Assembly (NCBI GenBank): GCA_964242415.1
Contig: CAXTAT010000047.1
Location: forward strand, 1-23,111
DNA from: DASWOJ01 sp964242415
GTDB lineage: Bacteria; Pseudomonadota; Alphaproteobacteria; Acetobacterales; Acetobacteraceae
Direction of reading: 5' to 3'
Length of the DNA stretch: 23,111 nucleotides
Of the stretch, positions 1 to 7,614 are shown one piece after another (position 1 is the first letter of the stretch; every line of letters starts with the position of its first letter). The notes under the pieces were generated by a model. It searched no databases, was not told the DNA's origin, and worked only from the letters and a program-made list of their open reading frames with translations. The position numbers and the translations under genes were made by a program.

Positions 1-209
1 GCAAGGGCGGCCCCGGCATCACCCGCAGCGACCTGCTGGTGATCAACAAGATCGATCTGGCCCCGCATGTCGGCGCCAGCCTGGAAGTGATGGACCGCGA
101 CAGCCGCCGGATGCGCGGCGACCGACCGTTCGTGTTCGCCAACATCCGCGCCGGGCAAGGGGTGCCGGAGATCGCGGCGTTCATCGAGCGGGCGGGCGGG
201 CTGCACTGA
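1..209 (+). CDS. ureG: Urease accessory GTPase UreG, C-terminal end (partial)
   Basis: This is the last 68 codons of a gene that starts left of the window. UreG is the SIMIBI-class GTPase that, with UreD, UreF and UreE, delivers nickel to the urease active site in the cytoplasm. The frame reads through the family's conserved C-terminal part: GPGITRSDLLVINKIDLAP, which contains the NKxD guanine-specificity motif (NKID), then VGASLEVMDRDSRRMRGDRPFVF. It ends at TGA 207-209. The length after NKxD matches normal UreG, so the gene end looks intact. ureG is usually the last gene of a urease operon, and here no further urease gene follows. The next gene is on the other strand and overlaps this 3' end by 29 bases. 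Confidence 0.95.
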   Translation, partial: KGGPGITRSDLLVINKIDLAPHVGASLEVMDRDSRRMRGDRPFVFANIRAGQGVPEIAAFIERAGGLH

Positions 210-420
210 CCCGGGCGGCCAGGAACCGGCGCAGGGCGACGACCGCCCAGACCGCCTCCACCGCGCCGAACGGCCACGCCCCCTGCAGGAAGCCATACGC
301 TGATCCCAGCGCGCACGCCCCGGCAAACCCCAGCACCCAGCCGCGCCCCCGCGCCTCCATGGCATAGCACAGCAGCATCAGGCTGACCGCCACCAGGCCG
401 AACAGGGTCAATCCGTCCAT
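181..420 (-). CDS. Small integral membrane protein (79 aa), unknown function
   Basis: I start this at the ATG at 418-420 (MDGLTLFGLVAVSLMLLC...). It encodes 79 residues with two or three hydrophobic helices: roughly residues 5-20, 26-44 and 49-62. Between them are Arg-rich turns (EARGRGW) and the tail is basic (RRFLAARVSAARPPAR). A longer in-frame extension to 636 is rejected because it lies inside the serine hydrolase and has low-complexity shadow composition. The start overlaps the stop of the upstream serine hydrolase by 13 bases, which suggests translational coupling. The 3' end overlaps ureG on the opposite strand. I do not recognise a named family. Similar short inner-membrane proteins are common in alphaproteobacteria. 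Confidence 0.7.
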   Translation of the reverse strand: MDGLTLFGLVAVSLMLLCYAMEARGRGWVLGFAGACALGSAYGFLQGAWPFGAVEAVWAVVALRRFLAARVSAARPPAR

Positions 421-1427
421 GCTGCCTCCAGCATCGCAGCGGCCACCCGCCTCCCAAGGTCCGGCGCATCCGTGTTGGCCAGCGCCGCCGCCGTCACCAA
501 TCGTCCCCGGATGTGCCCGGTCAGCACGCCCGACGAGTAGCCCGGGCCACCCCCGCCATGCCCAGCCAGCACGCCATGCCGCGAGGCGCGGTCGATCATC
601 AGGCCCAACCCGTAGCCCTTCTCCCGGCACATCCAATCCGTGCCGGGCACCATAACCGGCGTCAGCATGGCCGCCAGCGAGGCCGCGCCCATCAGCCGTC
701 CGGCCCGCAGCGCATTGAACACCATGGCCACCTCGGCAGCCGGCGCCAGCACGGACCGCATCGCGACCCAGCCGGGATCATACAGCCCCGCCGCGTCCTG
801 CTGCCCGCCCCACAGCGCCGTCCACCCCGGCGCAAGCCCCGCCGTGTCGTCCCACGTGACCGCCAGCCGGGACCGCGCCACGCCAAGCGGCGCCCAAATG
901 AACCGGCGCAGCAGCTCGGCCATGGGGCGGTCCGCGGCCCGCTCCATCGCCTGGCGCAGCAGCAGGTAGCCGGTGTTGGAGTAGGCCCACTCACCGGCGG
1001 GGCCGAAGCCGCTGGCGCCCACCGTGCGGGCCAGGAACTCCGCCTCCGTCCAGGCCCGGCCCGGCATGGTGCGGACAGCCTGGTGATAGGTCCGCAGCTT
1101 CCCATAATCCGGCACCCCCGCGGTATGGTTCAGCAGGCGGCGCGGGGTGGTATCCGCCGGGCAACCCGGCACCGCGGCGTCCAGGTCCAGGACGCCCGCC
1201 TCCGCCAGCCGCAGCGCCACGACCGCGAACAGCGCCTTCGAGATGCTGTAGGTTTGCAGCAAAGCGTCGGGCGGCATCGGCTCCGTGCGCCCGGCGTCGC
1301 GCCAGCTCAACCCGGCGCTCAGCACCGGCGCGCCATCCGCCCATAAGGCAATTGCGGCGCCCAGGCCGCCATGCCCGGCCAGCGCCGTTGCGGCGGCAGC
1401 CAGGGGAGCAGCACCATCGTCAGCCAT
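408..1427 (-). CDS. Serine hydrolase, class C beta-lactamase/DD-peptidase fold
   Basis: This is a beta-lactamase-superfamily (PF00144) penicillin-binding-like hydrolase of 339 residues from the chosen start. All three active-site signatures are visible: S-I-S-K (Ser61, Lys64, the acylating Ser), Y-S-N (Tyr149-Asn151) and H-G-G near the C-terminus (His290). Family members hydrolyse D-peptides, esters or lactams, and the actual substrate cannot be read from sequence. There is no obvious signal peptide, so a cytoplasmic esterase or peptidase is more likely than a secreted lactamase. The frame extends 17 codons further to an ATG at 1478. Those codons have weak GC-ending usage and would leave only 11 bases to divergent selO, so the ATG at 1425-1427 (MADDGAAPL) is preferred. 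A small membrane protein follows, overlapping by 13 bases. Confidence 0.88.
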   Translation of the reverse strand: MADDGAAPLAAAATALAGHGGLGAAIALWADGAPVLSAGLSWRDAGRTEPMPPDALLQTYSISKALFAVVALRLAEAGVLDLDAAVPGCPADTTPRRLLNHTAGVPDYGKLRTYHQAVRTMPGRAWTEAEFLARTVGASGFGPAGEWAYSNTGYLLLRQAMERAADRPMAELLRRFIWAPLGVARSRLAVTWDDTAGLAPGWTALWGGQQDAAGLYDPGWVAMRSVLAPAAEVAMVFNALRAGRLMGAASLAAMLTPVMVPGTDWMCREKGYGLGLMIDRASRHGVLAGHGGGGPGYSSGVLTGHIRGRLVTAAALANTDAPDLGRRVAAAMLEAAWTD

Positions 1428-1489
1428 GGCTGCAAGCGAACGGGGCGTAGCCGTCCCGCGTTGAGGCGCATGCATCATCCGGGATCGCC

Positions 1490-2992
1490 ATGCCGCTCCG
1501 CCCGACCTTCCGCCCCGCCACCACCCATGCCGACCTGGGCGACGCCTTCTTCGATCCCGTGGACGCCGCCCGCTTCCCGCGGCACATCCTGCGCCACCGC
1601 GACCAGCGCTGGGCCGACCGGGTTGGGTTGGACACCCTGACGGACGCCGAGTGGCTGGCGCACTTCGGCGGCTTCGAGCCGCTGCCGGGCAGCCTGCCGC
1701 AGCCGTTGGCGCTGCGCTACCACGGCCACCAGTTCCGCAGCTACAACCCAGACCTGGGCGACCGCCGCGGCTTCCTGTTCGCGCAACTGCGCGACCTGCA
1801 GGACGGCCGCCTGCTGGACCTGGGCACCAAGGGCAGCGGCCAGACCCCCTGGTCCCGCGGCGGCGACGGCCGGCTGACCCTGAAGGGCGGCGTGCGCGAG
1901 GTGCTGGCCACCACCATGCTGGAGGCGCTCGGCGTCGATACCAGCAAGTCGTTCAGCCTGGTCGAAACCGGGGAGGACCTGGTGCGGCACGACGAGCCCT
2001 CCCCCACCCGCGGCGCCGTGCTGGTGCGGCTCAGCCACTCGCACATCCGCATCGGCTCGTTCCAGCGCCTGGCCACGCTGCGGCAGCCGGACGATGTGCT
2101 GCGCCTGCTGGACCACTCGATCCGTCACTACGTGCCCGTTGCCTGGCGCGATGACCCGGCGGAGCGCGCGGCGGCGTTCCTGGCCGAGGTGTCCCATCGC
2201 GTGGCGGTGCTGGGGGCAAGCTGGATGGCGGCGGGCTTCGTGCATGGGGTGCTGAACACCGACAACATCAACATCACCGGCGAGAGCTTCGATTACGGTC
2301 CCTGGCGCTTCCTGCCGACCTACGATCCGGACTTCACCGCCGCCTACTTCGACCGTAACGGCCTGTATGCCTATGGCCGCCAGCCCGAAGCCTTGCTGTG
2401 GAACCTGGCCCGCCTGGCCGAGTGCCTCCTCCCTCTCGCGGGCAAGCCGGCCTTGGAGGCGATCCTGCAGGACTTCGCCCCAGCCTACCAGGCCGCCCTG
2501 GTCGCCGCCGCGCTGCGCCGCCTGGGCTTGGCGCCTGCCGGGGCAGACGGGGACGCGCAGCTGGCCCAGGCCTGGTGGGGCTTCCTGGACGCGAGCGCCA
2601 TGCCGTTCGAGCAGGCGTTCTTCGACTGGCACGGCGGCGCCGATGCGGCGGAACGCGCCGCGCGCAGCCCGGCCGCTGCGCACTACGACAGCCCGGACTT
2701 CGCGCCGGTGCGCGCGGCGTTCGCCGGCCGGCAGCCCGCGGATGGGGTGCGGCTGGACCACCCGTATTTCAGCCGGCCGCAGCCCTGCACAATGCTGATC
2801 GAGGAGGTGGAGGCATTGTGGGCGCCGATTGCCGAACGCGACGACTGGTCCGCGTTCCACGCCAAGCTGGCCGACATCGAAGAAATGCAAGACGCTTGCT
2901 GCCCCCTCTCCCTCCGGGAGAGGAGGAAGGGGCGTACCCCACCCCGCGCGCGTTCACATACAGCGCATAGATCGACTGGCTCGCCGCCATGA
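1490..2992 (+). CDS. selO: Protein adenylyltransferase SelO (YdiU/UPF0061)
   Basis: SelO is a pseudokinase-fold enzyme that transfers AMP from ATP to Ser, Thr or Tyr of target proteins and is linked to redox homeostasis. The 500-residue ORF shows the family blocks: ALRYHGHQF (about 74-82), GTKGSGQTPWSRGGDGRLT (112-130), KGGVREVLATTMLEALGV (132-149), SHIRIGSFQ (184-192) and the active-site segment HGVLNTDNINITGESFDYGP (252-271). The last has the Asn/Asp pair that binds metal and ATP. The family-like part ends near IEEMQDA (about residue 469). The final ~30 residues (PLSLRERRKGRTPP...) are translation of a palindromic repeat and of DNA antisense to the next gene, so they are probably an acquired tail. 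Start ATG 1490 is the first in frame; no strong ribosome site is visible. Confidence 0.93.
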   Translation: MPLRPTFRPATTHADLGDAFFDPVDAARFPRHILRHRDQRWADRVGLDTLTDAEWLAHFGGFEPLPGSLPQPLALRYHGHQFRSYNPDLGDRRGFLFAQLRDLQDGRLLDLGTKGSGQTPWSRGGDGRLTLKGGVREVLATTMLEALGVDTSKSFSLVETGEDLVRHDEPSPTRGAVLVRLSHSHIRIGSFQRLATLRQPDDVLRLLDHSIRHYVPVAWRDDPAERAAAFLAEVSHRVAVLGASWMAAGFVHGVLNTDNINITGESFDYGPWRFLPTYDPDFTAAYFDRNGLYAYGRQPEALLWNLARLAECLLPLAGKPALEAILQDFAPAYQAALVAAALRRLGLAPAGADGDAQLAQAWWGFLDASAMPFEQAFFDWHGGADAAERAARSPAAAHYDSPDFAPVRAAFAGRQPADGVRLDHPYFSRPQPCTMLIEEVEALWAPIAERDDWSAFHAKLADIEEMQDACCPLSLRERRKGRTPPRARSHTAHRSTGSPP

Positions 2993-3863
2993 ACAGCCGG
3001 TTCCGCTTGCGCCCGCCGAAGCAGACGTTGGCGCAGCGTTCCGGCAGTTGGATGTGACCGATCGGCTCGCCCGCCGGGTTGAACACCCGCACCCCGTCCA
3101 GCTCCGGCGCACCCATGCCCCAGCCGCACCACAGGTTGCCGTCCTCATCCACCCGGAAGCCGTCCGGCGTGCCTGCCCCAGCGTCGATCAGCACCCGCCG
3201 CCGCGCCAGCCGGATGCCGTCCACCACGTCATACGCCAGGATATTCCGCGGGACCGACCGGCACTCCACCACATACAACACCCGTTCGTCCGGCGAGAAC
3301 GCCAGGCCGTTCGGCGCCATGATCTCGCTGTCCATCACCGCCGCCTGGCCGCTCACCGGGTCCCAGCGGTACAGGTTCAGCGGCAGCTCCTGCTCCGCCC
3401 ATTCCCCCTCGTAATCGGACAGCAGCCCGAATGCCGGATCGGTGAACCACACCGCGCCATCCCGGCTGACGACCACGTCGTTGGGGCTGTTCAGCCGCCG
3501 GCCCTCGAAGCGGTCGATCAGCACCGTCACCGCCCCGTCATGCTCGGTGCGCGTCACCCGGCGGTTGCCGTGCTCGCACGTTACCAGGCGGCCCTGCCGG
3601 TCCCGGGTGTTGCCGTTGGCATAGCCGGAGGGCCGGCGGAACTCGGACAGCAGGCCGGTCGCCTCGTCCCACTTCACGATGCGGTCGTTCGGGATGTCGC
3701 TGACCAACAGGTGCCGGGCGTCGCCGAACCAGACCGGCCCCTCGGCCCAGCGCAGCCCAGTCGCCAGCCGCTCCACCGCGGTCAGGCGCAGGTGGTAGCG
3801 GTCGAAGCTGGGGTGCAGGGAGCGCACGGCAGGGTCGGGGTAGGAGGAGGCAGGCTGCCACAT
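2769..3863 (-). CDS. SMP-30/gluconolactonase-family lactone hydrolase
   Basis: This is a six-bladed beta-propeller enzyme of the SMP-30/gluconolactonase/LRE family (PF08450), which opens sugar lactones or similar esters with a bound divalent metal. Visible signatures are LRWAEGPVWF with the metal-ligand Glu, RLNSPNDVVVSRDGAVWFTDP with the Asn ligand, APNGLAFSPDE and PDGFRVDEDGNLWCG with the Asp ligand. I start at ATG 3861-3863 (MWQPASSYPDPAVRSL), preceded by AAGGAA seven bases upstream; the longer frame to 3944 has no such site. Family homology ends around NARGV (near 2945). The last ~57 codons read the hairpin at 2905-2923 and then run antisense through selO, an acquired tail. The substrate is unknown and no pathway neighbour helps. 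Confidence 0.88.
   Translation of the reverse strand: MWQPASSYPDPAVRSLHPSFDRYHLRLTAVERLATGLRWAEGPVWFGDARHLLVSDIPNDRIVKWDEATGLLSEFRRPSGYANGNTRDRQGRLVTCEHGNRRVTRTEHDGAVTVLIDRFEGRRLNSPNDVVVSRDGAVWFTDPAFGLLSDYEGEWAEQELPLNLYRWDPVSGQAAVMDSEIMAPNGLAFSPDERVLYVVECRSVPRNILAYDVVDGIRLARRRVLIDAGAGTPDGFRVDEDGNLWCGWGMGAPELDGVRVFNPAGEPIGHIQLPERCANVCFGGRKRNRLFMAASQSIYALYVNARGVGYAPSSSPGGRGGSKRLAFLRCRPAWRGTRTSRRVRQSAPTMPPPPRSALCRAAAG
2905..2923. repeat. GC-rich palindromic intergenic repeat (hairpin)
   Basis: CCTCTCCC-TCC-GGGAGAGG is a perfect 8-bp stem with a 3-base loop, flanked by CCCC and GGGG that can lengthen it imperfectly. It resembles the widespread 'ccctctccc...gggagaggg' REP-like elements of proteobacteria. 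It sits between the natural ends of two convergent genes and could act as a two-way terminator, although no T-run follows. It is translated on both strands: LSLRER on plus, SSSPGGRG on minus. Confidence 0.7.
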
Positions 3864-4020
3864 GGCGGAGTTCCTTGGGCGAAGGCAGAAGGATGTCGGC
3901 AAGGAGCGGCTGTGAAGACTGCTCGCAACGGCAGCGGCTGCCAACCGGGAGAGCCTGGCAGGTCAACGGCTCGTTCAACCCCGGAGCGGCGTTTGCCGCG
4001 GCAACAGGCGGCATCGCTGC

Positions 4021-4052
4021 CAAGCCTGGCCGCTCACAAGCCTGGCCGCTCA
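4021..4052. repeat. Perfect 16-bp tandem duplication
   Basis: CAAGCCTGGCCGCTCA occurs twice head to tail (4021-4036 and 4037-4052). The second copy supplies the stop codon (TCA, minus-strand TGA at 4050-4052) of the exported protein gene, so a slippage event here could move that gene's end. Confidence 0.85.
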
Positions 4053-4751
4053 GTTGTCACTGGCGTGGCCGACGTCGATTAGAACCCTCGTCATCTGGTT
4101 GCCGTTATCCTGGTGGAACAGCTTGCCATCGAGCGTTATGTGCCGTCCGGTGACGAAGGCATGGGTTCCCGGACCCATCCAGACCGGCTGAAGCGCCTGG
4201 ATGTTGTGCTCAGCCTCCTCGTAGGTCGCCGGGCTTTCGCGTATGCAGATCGGCCGATCGAGGGTGATCTGCTGCCAGCGGCTCGTGCCGACCGTCCCAT
4301 CCAAGTTCTCTCCGTAGCTGGACCCGATCGTCACGGTGCCCCTCAACGTGACTGGCGTGTTATAGCTGAGACAGGCGGCATCGACCGCGGCCGGCGATGC
4401 AGCGGCGGCACGGAAGTCGATGTTCGGGACCACGAAGCTGCGGGTCCCCTTGCCGTCATGGGCATCGAACAGGACGATGCTGGTTTGCCTGCGCATCGCC
4501 TGCACGGCAACCCGGGCGCCTGACGGGATGTCGATGCAGCCGCCTTGCTCCTTGATGGCGAAGTCGTTGGGCGTTGCGCCAGGCGCAGCGGTTCTGCTGC
4601 TCCCGCCCGGCAGGGTGAGCCGGCTAAGCGCCTCGGCCGAGCTGCACATCAGCCCCGGTCGGGATGCGACCAGCGCGTCGGCCCAAGCGACCCTTGGGAA
4701 GCCGACCGCAGCCGCGAGCAACAGGACAGGAAACCAGGAACGGATCAGCAT
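4050..4751 (-). CDS. Exported protein, DUF4431-like C-terminal domain
   Basis: The 233-residue protein starts at ATG 4749-4751. It begins with a clear signal peptide: MLIRSWFPVLLLAAAVGF is a charged start plus hydrophobic core, followed by AWA-D as a probable signal peptidase I site near residue 25. The mature part has four Cys residues in a pattern suited to periplasmic disulfides. Its second half contains CLSYNTPVTLRGTV, then WQQITLDRPICI, then a stretch ending ITLDGKLFHQDNGNQMTRV. This layout (beta-strand, 'LxGT', 'W..LDxPIC') resembles DUF4431 domains as I remember them, which have no known activity. A 17-codon N-terminal extension is open but would bury the signal peptide, so it is rejected. 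It stands alone on this strand. Confidence 0.75.
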   Translation of the reverse strand: MLIRSWFPVLLLAAAVGFPRVAWADALVASRPGLMCSSAEALSRLTLPGGSSRTAAPGATPNDFAIKEQGGCIDIPSGARVAVQAMRRQTSIVLFDAHDGKGTRSFVVPNIDFRAAAASPAAVDAACLSYNTPVTLRGTVTIGSSYGENLDGTVGTSRWQQITLDRPICIRESPATYEEAEHNIQALQPVWMGPGTHAFVTGRHITLDGKLFHQDNGNQMTRVLIDVGHASDN

Positions 4752-4916
4752 AGGTGACAGCCTGTTTCTGGGCGAGCGATCCTCGCATACGGGCGCCGAC
4801 ACCTCAATTGGCCACGATGCGCCGAGTCAAGCCTGCCCTGGACCGGTGCAACCCGGTTTTGACTTCCCCGGCCGCCCAGCCCAACAACGCCGCGCAACGT
4901 CGCAGGCCCGCCCGGA

Positions 4917-5282
4917 ATGTTCACGGCAAACACCCCCTGGCTGGTCCTGTTCACCATCGTGCTCGCGGGCGGGCAGGTGCTGTTCAAGCAGGCGGCGCGG
5001 GCGGTGGTCGGCCTGCCCGCCGGGCGCCTGATCCCGGTGCTGGTCACAACGCCGGCCATGTGGGCGGCGGTCGTGCTGTATGGCGCCGCCACCCTGCTGT
5101 GGGTTTGGATCCTGGCGCGCGTGCCGCTGAGCCAGGCTTATCCCTGGTCGGCCCTGGGCATCGTGATCGTTCCGCTGGCCGCGATGCTGGCGTTCGGCGA
5201 GGAGGTGCGCCCGGTGTTTTGGCTCGGGGCGGCGCTGGTGATCGCCGGCATCCTGCTGACCCAGGCCGGCACCGGCGCGTAG
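4917..5282 (+). CDS. Four-TM EamA/SMR-type transporter (ArnE-like)
   Basis: The 121-residue hydrophobic protein has four predicted helices at about 7-25, 42-62, 70-92 and 96-116. It begins MFTANTPWLVLFTIVLAGGQVLFKQAAR. The GQVLFKQAA element in helix 1, VLYGAATLLWVWILARVPLSQAYP in helices 2-3 and FGEEV before helix 4 match half-size EamA/DMT proteins such as ArnE/ArnF, which work as dimers to move lipid-linked sugars, and small multidrug resistance pumps. The half-length form and the 'PLSxAYP' motif favour the ArnE/SMR-like group. No arn or efflux neighbours are present, so the substrate is unknown. Start ATG 4917 has only a weak GGA upstream. It is divergent from the exported protein at 4751. 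Confidence 0.82.
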   Translation: MFTANTPWLVLFTIVLAGGQVLFKQAARAVVGLPAGRLIPVLVTTPAMWAAVVLYGAATLLWVWILARVPLSQAYPWSALGIVIVPLAAMLAFGEEVRPVFWLGAALVIAGILLTQAGTGA

Positions 5283-5370
5283 GTGCGGCGGCGCCAAGAC
5301 TGGATGCTCGCCCACTGGCGCCAACCACCATTTGCCCTGACCTTCATGCTGCAGCAGCAGCCCTGCCGCC

Positions 5371-5477
5371 GTCATTGCGAGCTGCGCTTGTGGCGTGGCG
5401 ATCCAGGGCGGGCAGCGCCGGCAGTTCCAGTCCCGCACCTCCTGGATTGCCGCGTCGCAAACGCTCCTCGCAATGAT
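5371..5477. repeat. Palindromic repeat element with 37-bp inverted arms
   Basis: Arms at 5371-5407 and 5441-5477 are imperfect reverse complements. Both begin (outer end) with TCATTGCGAG and end (inner end) in ATCCAGG, around a 33-base centre. The motif 'GTCATTGCGAG...ATCCAGG' resembles dispersed palindromic elements common in alphaproteobacterial intergenic DNA. A further CAATGACG occurs just outside at 5485-5492. It lies in the 350-base gap between the EamA-like gene and the aldo/keto reductase; nothing else is seen in that gap. It may form a long hairpin that shields the convergent 3' ends. Confidence 0.8.
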
Positions 5478-5633
5478 AAACGGGGCAATGACGACTGGGG
5501 CACGGGAGGGTCACTCGCCGCGGCGAGCGGACGGTGCGGGCCGGACACGCGCCTGTTCCAGTGAGGCCTGAAGGCCTGCCGGGCACGGGGACGCCGCACA
5601 GCGATCGGAACCGCGCGCGACGCCCGCACACCG

Positions 5634-6527
5634 TCAGGCGGAGGTGGCGCCTGCAACCGAGTCCAGCTCGCGGACAGCATCATCCGGCAGCTTTAACCCA
5701 GCAGCGGCGAGGTTCTCCCGCAAGTGCGCGACAGACGAGGTGCCGGGGATCAGCAGGATGTTGGGCGCGCGGCGAAGCAGCCAGGCGAGCGCGACCTGCA
5801 TGGGCGTGGCGCCAAGCCGCGCCGCGACGCCGGACAGGGTAGACGACTGCAGTGGGTTGAACCCGCCGAGCGGGAAGAACGGCACATAGGCGATGCCGTC
5901 GCGGGCCAGCTCATCGATCAGGGCGTCGTCAGCCCGGTGCGCGAGGTTATACTGGTTCTGCACGCAGACGATCCTGCAAATCCCGCGGCCTTCGGCGACC
6001 TGCGCGGGGGTGACGTTGCTCAGCCCGATATGCCGCACCAGGCCCTGACGCTGCAGCCCGGCCAGGACGGTGAGCGGCGCCTCGAGCGACCCCTCGGCGG
6101 GGCCGTGCCGGTCGAACATGCAGCGGAGGTTCACCACGTCGAGCACATCCAGGCCCAGGTTGCGGAGGTTGTCGTGCACTGCTTGGGTCAACGCCTCGGG
6201 CGAGAAGGCCGGGTTCCACGATCCATCCTCGCCGCGCCGGGCGCCGATCTTGGTGACGATCACAAGGTCGCCGGAATAGGGCGCGAGCGCCTCGCGGATC
6301 AGCCGGTTGGTGACGTGCGGGCCATAGAAGTCGCTGGTGTCGATGTGGTCAACGCCGCTCGCGACCGCTTCGCGCAGCACCGCGACTGCGGCGTCGTGAT
6401 CCCTGGGCGGGCCGAACACGCCGGGTCCGGCGAGCTGCATGGCGCCGTAGCCGAGCCGCTTCACACTGCGCCGGCCGAGCGTGAACGTGCCGGATTGGTC
6501 GATAACCGGTTGGACGAGGCTGGACAT
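5634..6527 (-). CDS. Aldo/keto reductase family oxidoreductase (297 aa)
   Basis: This is an NAD(P)H-dependent TIM-barrel oxidoreductase (PF00248). Evident motifs are LGYGAMQLAG (26-34), the catalytic HIDTSDFYGP with Asp63 and Tyr68, VTKIG with Lys93, IGLSNVTPAQVAE in the middle, and the C-terminal cofactor stretch IPGTSSVAHLRENLAAAGL. The fourth tetrad position, usually His in 'LxxLH', reads VVNLRCM, so Arg135 replaces His. As I recall, the YdbC-type subgroup shares this. Start ATG 6525-6527 (MSSLVQPVIDQSG) is preceded by AAAGGGG at good spacing. A 142-codon extension to 6953 is spurious because it covers the LysR gene in antisense. It is divergent from the LysR gene, which is the likely regulator. 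Confidence 0.9.
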   Translation of the reverse strand: MSSLVQPVIDQSGTFTLGRRSVKRLGYGAMQLAGPGVFGPPRDHDAAVAVLREAVASGVDHIDTSDFYGPHVTNRLIREALAPYSGDLVIVTKIGARRGEDGSWNPAFSPEALTQAVHDNLRNLGLDVLDVVNLRCMFDRHGPAEGSLEAPLTVLAGLQRQGLVRHIGLSNVTPAQVAEGRGICRIVCVQNQYNLAHRADDALIDELARDGIAYVPFFPLGGFNPLQSSTLSGVAARLGATPMQVALAWLLRRAPNILLIPGTSSVAHLRENLAAAGLKLPDDAVRELDSVAGATSA

Positions 6528-6594
6528 GCTTGATCCCCTTTCGAGACGACGCAAAGCTGGGCATGGCCGGTGCGGGCGATAACCGCGTAAGGAA

Positions 6595-6609
6595 CGCACA
6601 GGCTGTGCG
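6595..6609. promoter_or_regulatory. Palindrome in the aldo/keto reductase-LysR divergent gap
   Basis: CGCACAG-G-CTGTGCG is a perfect 7+1+7 inverted repeat 12 bases upstream of the LysR GTG start, in a 94-base gap between divergent genes. Its position suits an autoregulatory operator of the LysR protein. LysR sites usually fit T-N11-A, so this assignment is only plausible. Confidence 0.45.
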
Positions 6610-6621
6610 GAACGGTGAACA

Positions 6622-7521
6622 GTGAAGGTCGATTTGGGTGACTTGAACGCCTTCGTGGCGGTGGCGCGCGCCAGGGGCTTCCGCGACGGCGCCCGGGCGA
6701 GCGGCAGCAGCGCGTCCGGACTCAGCGAGGCCGTGCGCCGCCTGGAGGCGCAGCTCGGCGTCAGGCTGCTCAACCGGACCACGCGCAGCGTCGTCCCGAC
6801 CGAGGCGGGCAAGCGCCTGCTCGACCGGCTCGGCCCGGCGTTGACCGAGGTGGAGGACGCCCTCGACGTGGTGAACGGCTTCCGCGACCGGCCGGCGGGA
6901 TCGTTGCGCCTGAATGTGCCGGTCAGCGCGGCGCGGCTAGTGCTGCCGGGCATCGTCCCGCCGTTCCTGGCGGCCTATCCCGACATCCGGCTGGAGGTGA
7001 TCGCCGAAAGCAGCTTCGTCGATGTGCTCGCGGCGGACTGCGACGCCGGCATCCGCTACGACGACCGGCTGGAGCAGGACATGATCGCGGTACCGATCGG
7101 GCCGCGCGTCCAGCGCTTCGCCACGGCTGCGTCCCCGGCCTATCTTGATCGCCGTGGCCGGCCGGAACACCCGCGCGACCTGCTGGGCCATGCCTGCCTG
7201 CGCGGCCGGTTCGCCAGCGGTGCGATGCCGCCGTGGGAGTTCGAGCGCGACGGCGAGGTGGTGCGGGTCGATCCCAAGGGGCCGCTGCTGGTGCGGATCG
7301 GCCCGGCGACCGACCTCGCCGTTGCCGCGGCGATCGCTGGCACGGGCATCGTGTACGTCTTCGAGGACTGGCTGCGTCCGCACCTTGAGGCCGGCGCGCT
7401 TGAACCCGTCCTGGAACCCTGGTGGCAGCGGTTCCCGGGGCCATTCCTCTACTATCCGGGACGCCGCCTCATGCCGGCGCCCTTGCGGGCGTTCGTCGAT
7501 TTCATCAAGGCGTCCGGCTGA
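6622..7521 (+). CDS. LysR-family transcriptional regulator
   Basis: The 299-residue protein has normal LysR length. Its N-terminal winged helix-turn-helix spans residues 5-63 (DLNAFVAVARARGFRDGAR, then SASGLSEAVRRLEAQLGVRL, then LNRTTRSVVPTEAGKRLL). The effector-binding domain runs from about 92 to the end (GSLRLNVPVSAARLVLPGIV, DAGIRYDDRLEQDMIAV, IAGTGIVYVFEDWLRPHLEAG). It starts with GTG at 6622-6624. It is divergent from the aldo/keto reductase with a shared 94-base control region containing a palindrome, the usual arrangement for a LysR protein controlling its neighbour. The effector domain resembles the CrgA/DsdC-like group that controls small oxidoreductases. The inducer is unknown. Confidence 0.93.
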   Translation: MKVDLGDLNAFVAVARARGFRDGARASGSSASGLSEAVRRLEAQLGVRLLNRTTRSVVPTEAGKRLLDRLGPALTEVEDALDVVNGFRDRPAGSLRLNVPVSAARLVLPGIVPPFLAAYPDIRLEVIAESSFVDVLAADCDAGIRYDDRLEQDMIAVPIGPRVQRFATAASPAYLDRRGRPEHPRDLLGHACLRGRFASGAMPPWEFERDGEVVRVDPKGPLLVRIGPATDLAVAAAIAGTGIVYVFEDWLRPHLEAGALEPVLEPWWQRFPGPFLYYPGRRLMPAPLRAFVDFIKASG

Positions 7522-7614
7522 CCTTGCCCAGCGGGTGGGCCGCGCTGGGCCATAGCCGGGCTACGCGCACCCGCCTGGACGATCGCGCGTCCGGGCCGTC
7601 AGGCTGGGCGGCCG

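Noticed and set aside
1475..2890. 471-codon open frame on the minus strand opposite selO
   Set aside because: Arg/Gln/Ala/Val-rich shadow of a well-recognised gene, no ribosome site, no recognisable motifs; GC-rich coding DNA commonly leaves such antisense frames.
2829..4082. 417-codon plus-strand frame opposite the SMP-30 gene
   Set aside because: Arg/His/Pro-rich shadow composition, and the minus strand holds a clear family member with metal-site motifs.
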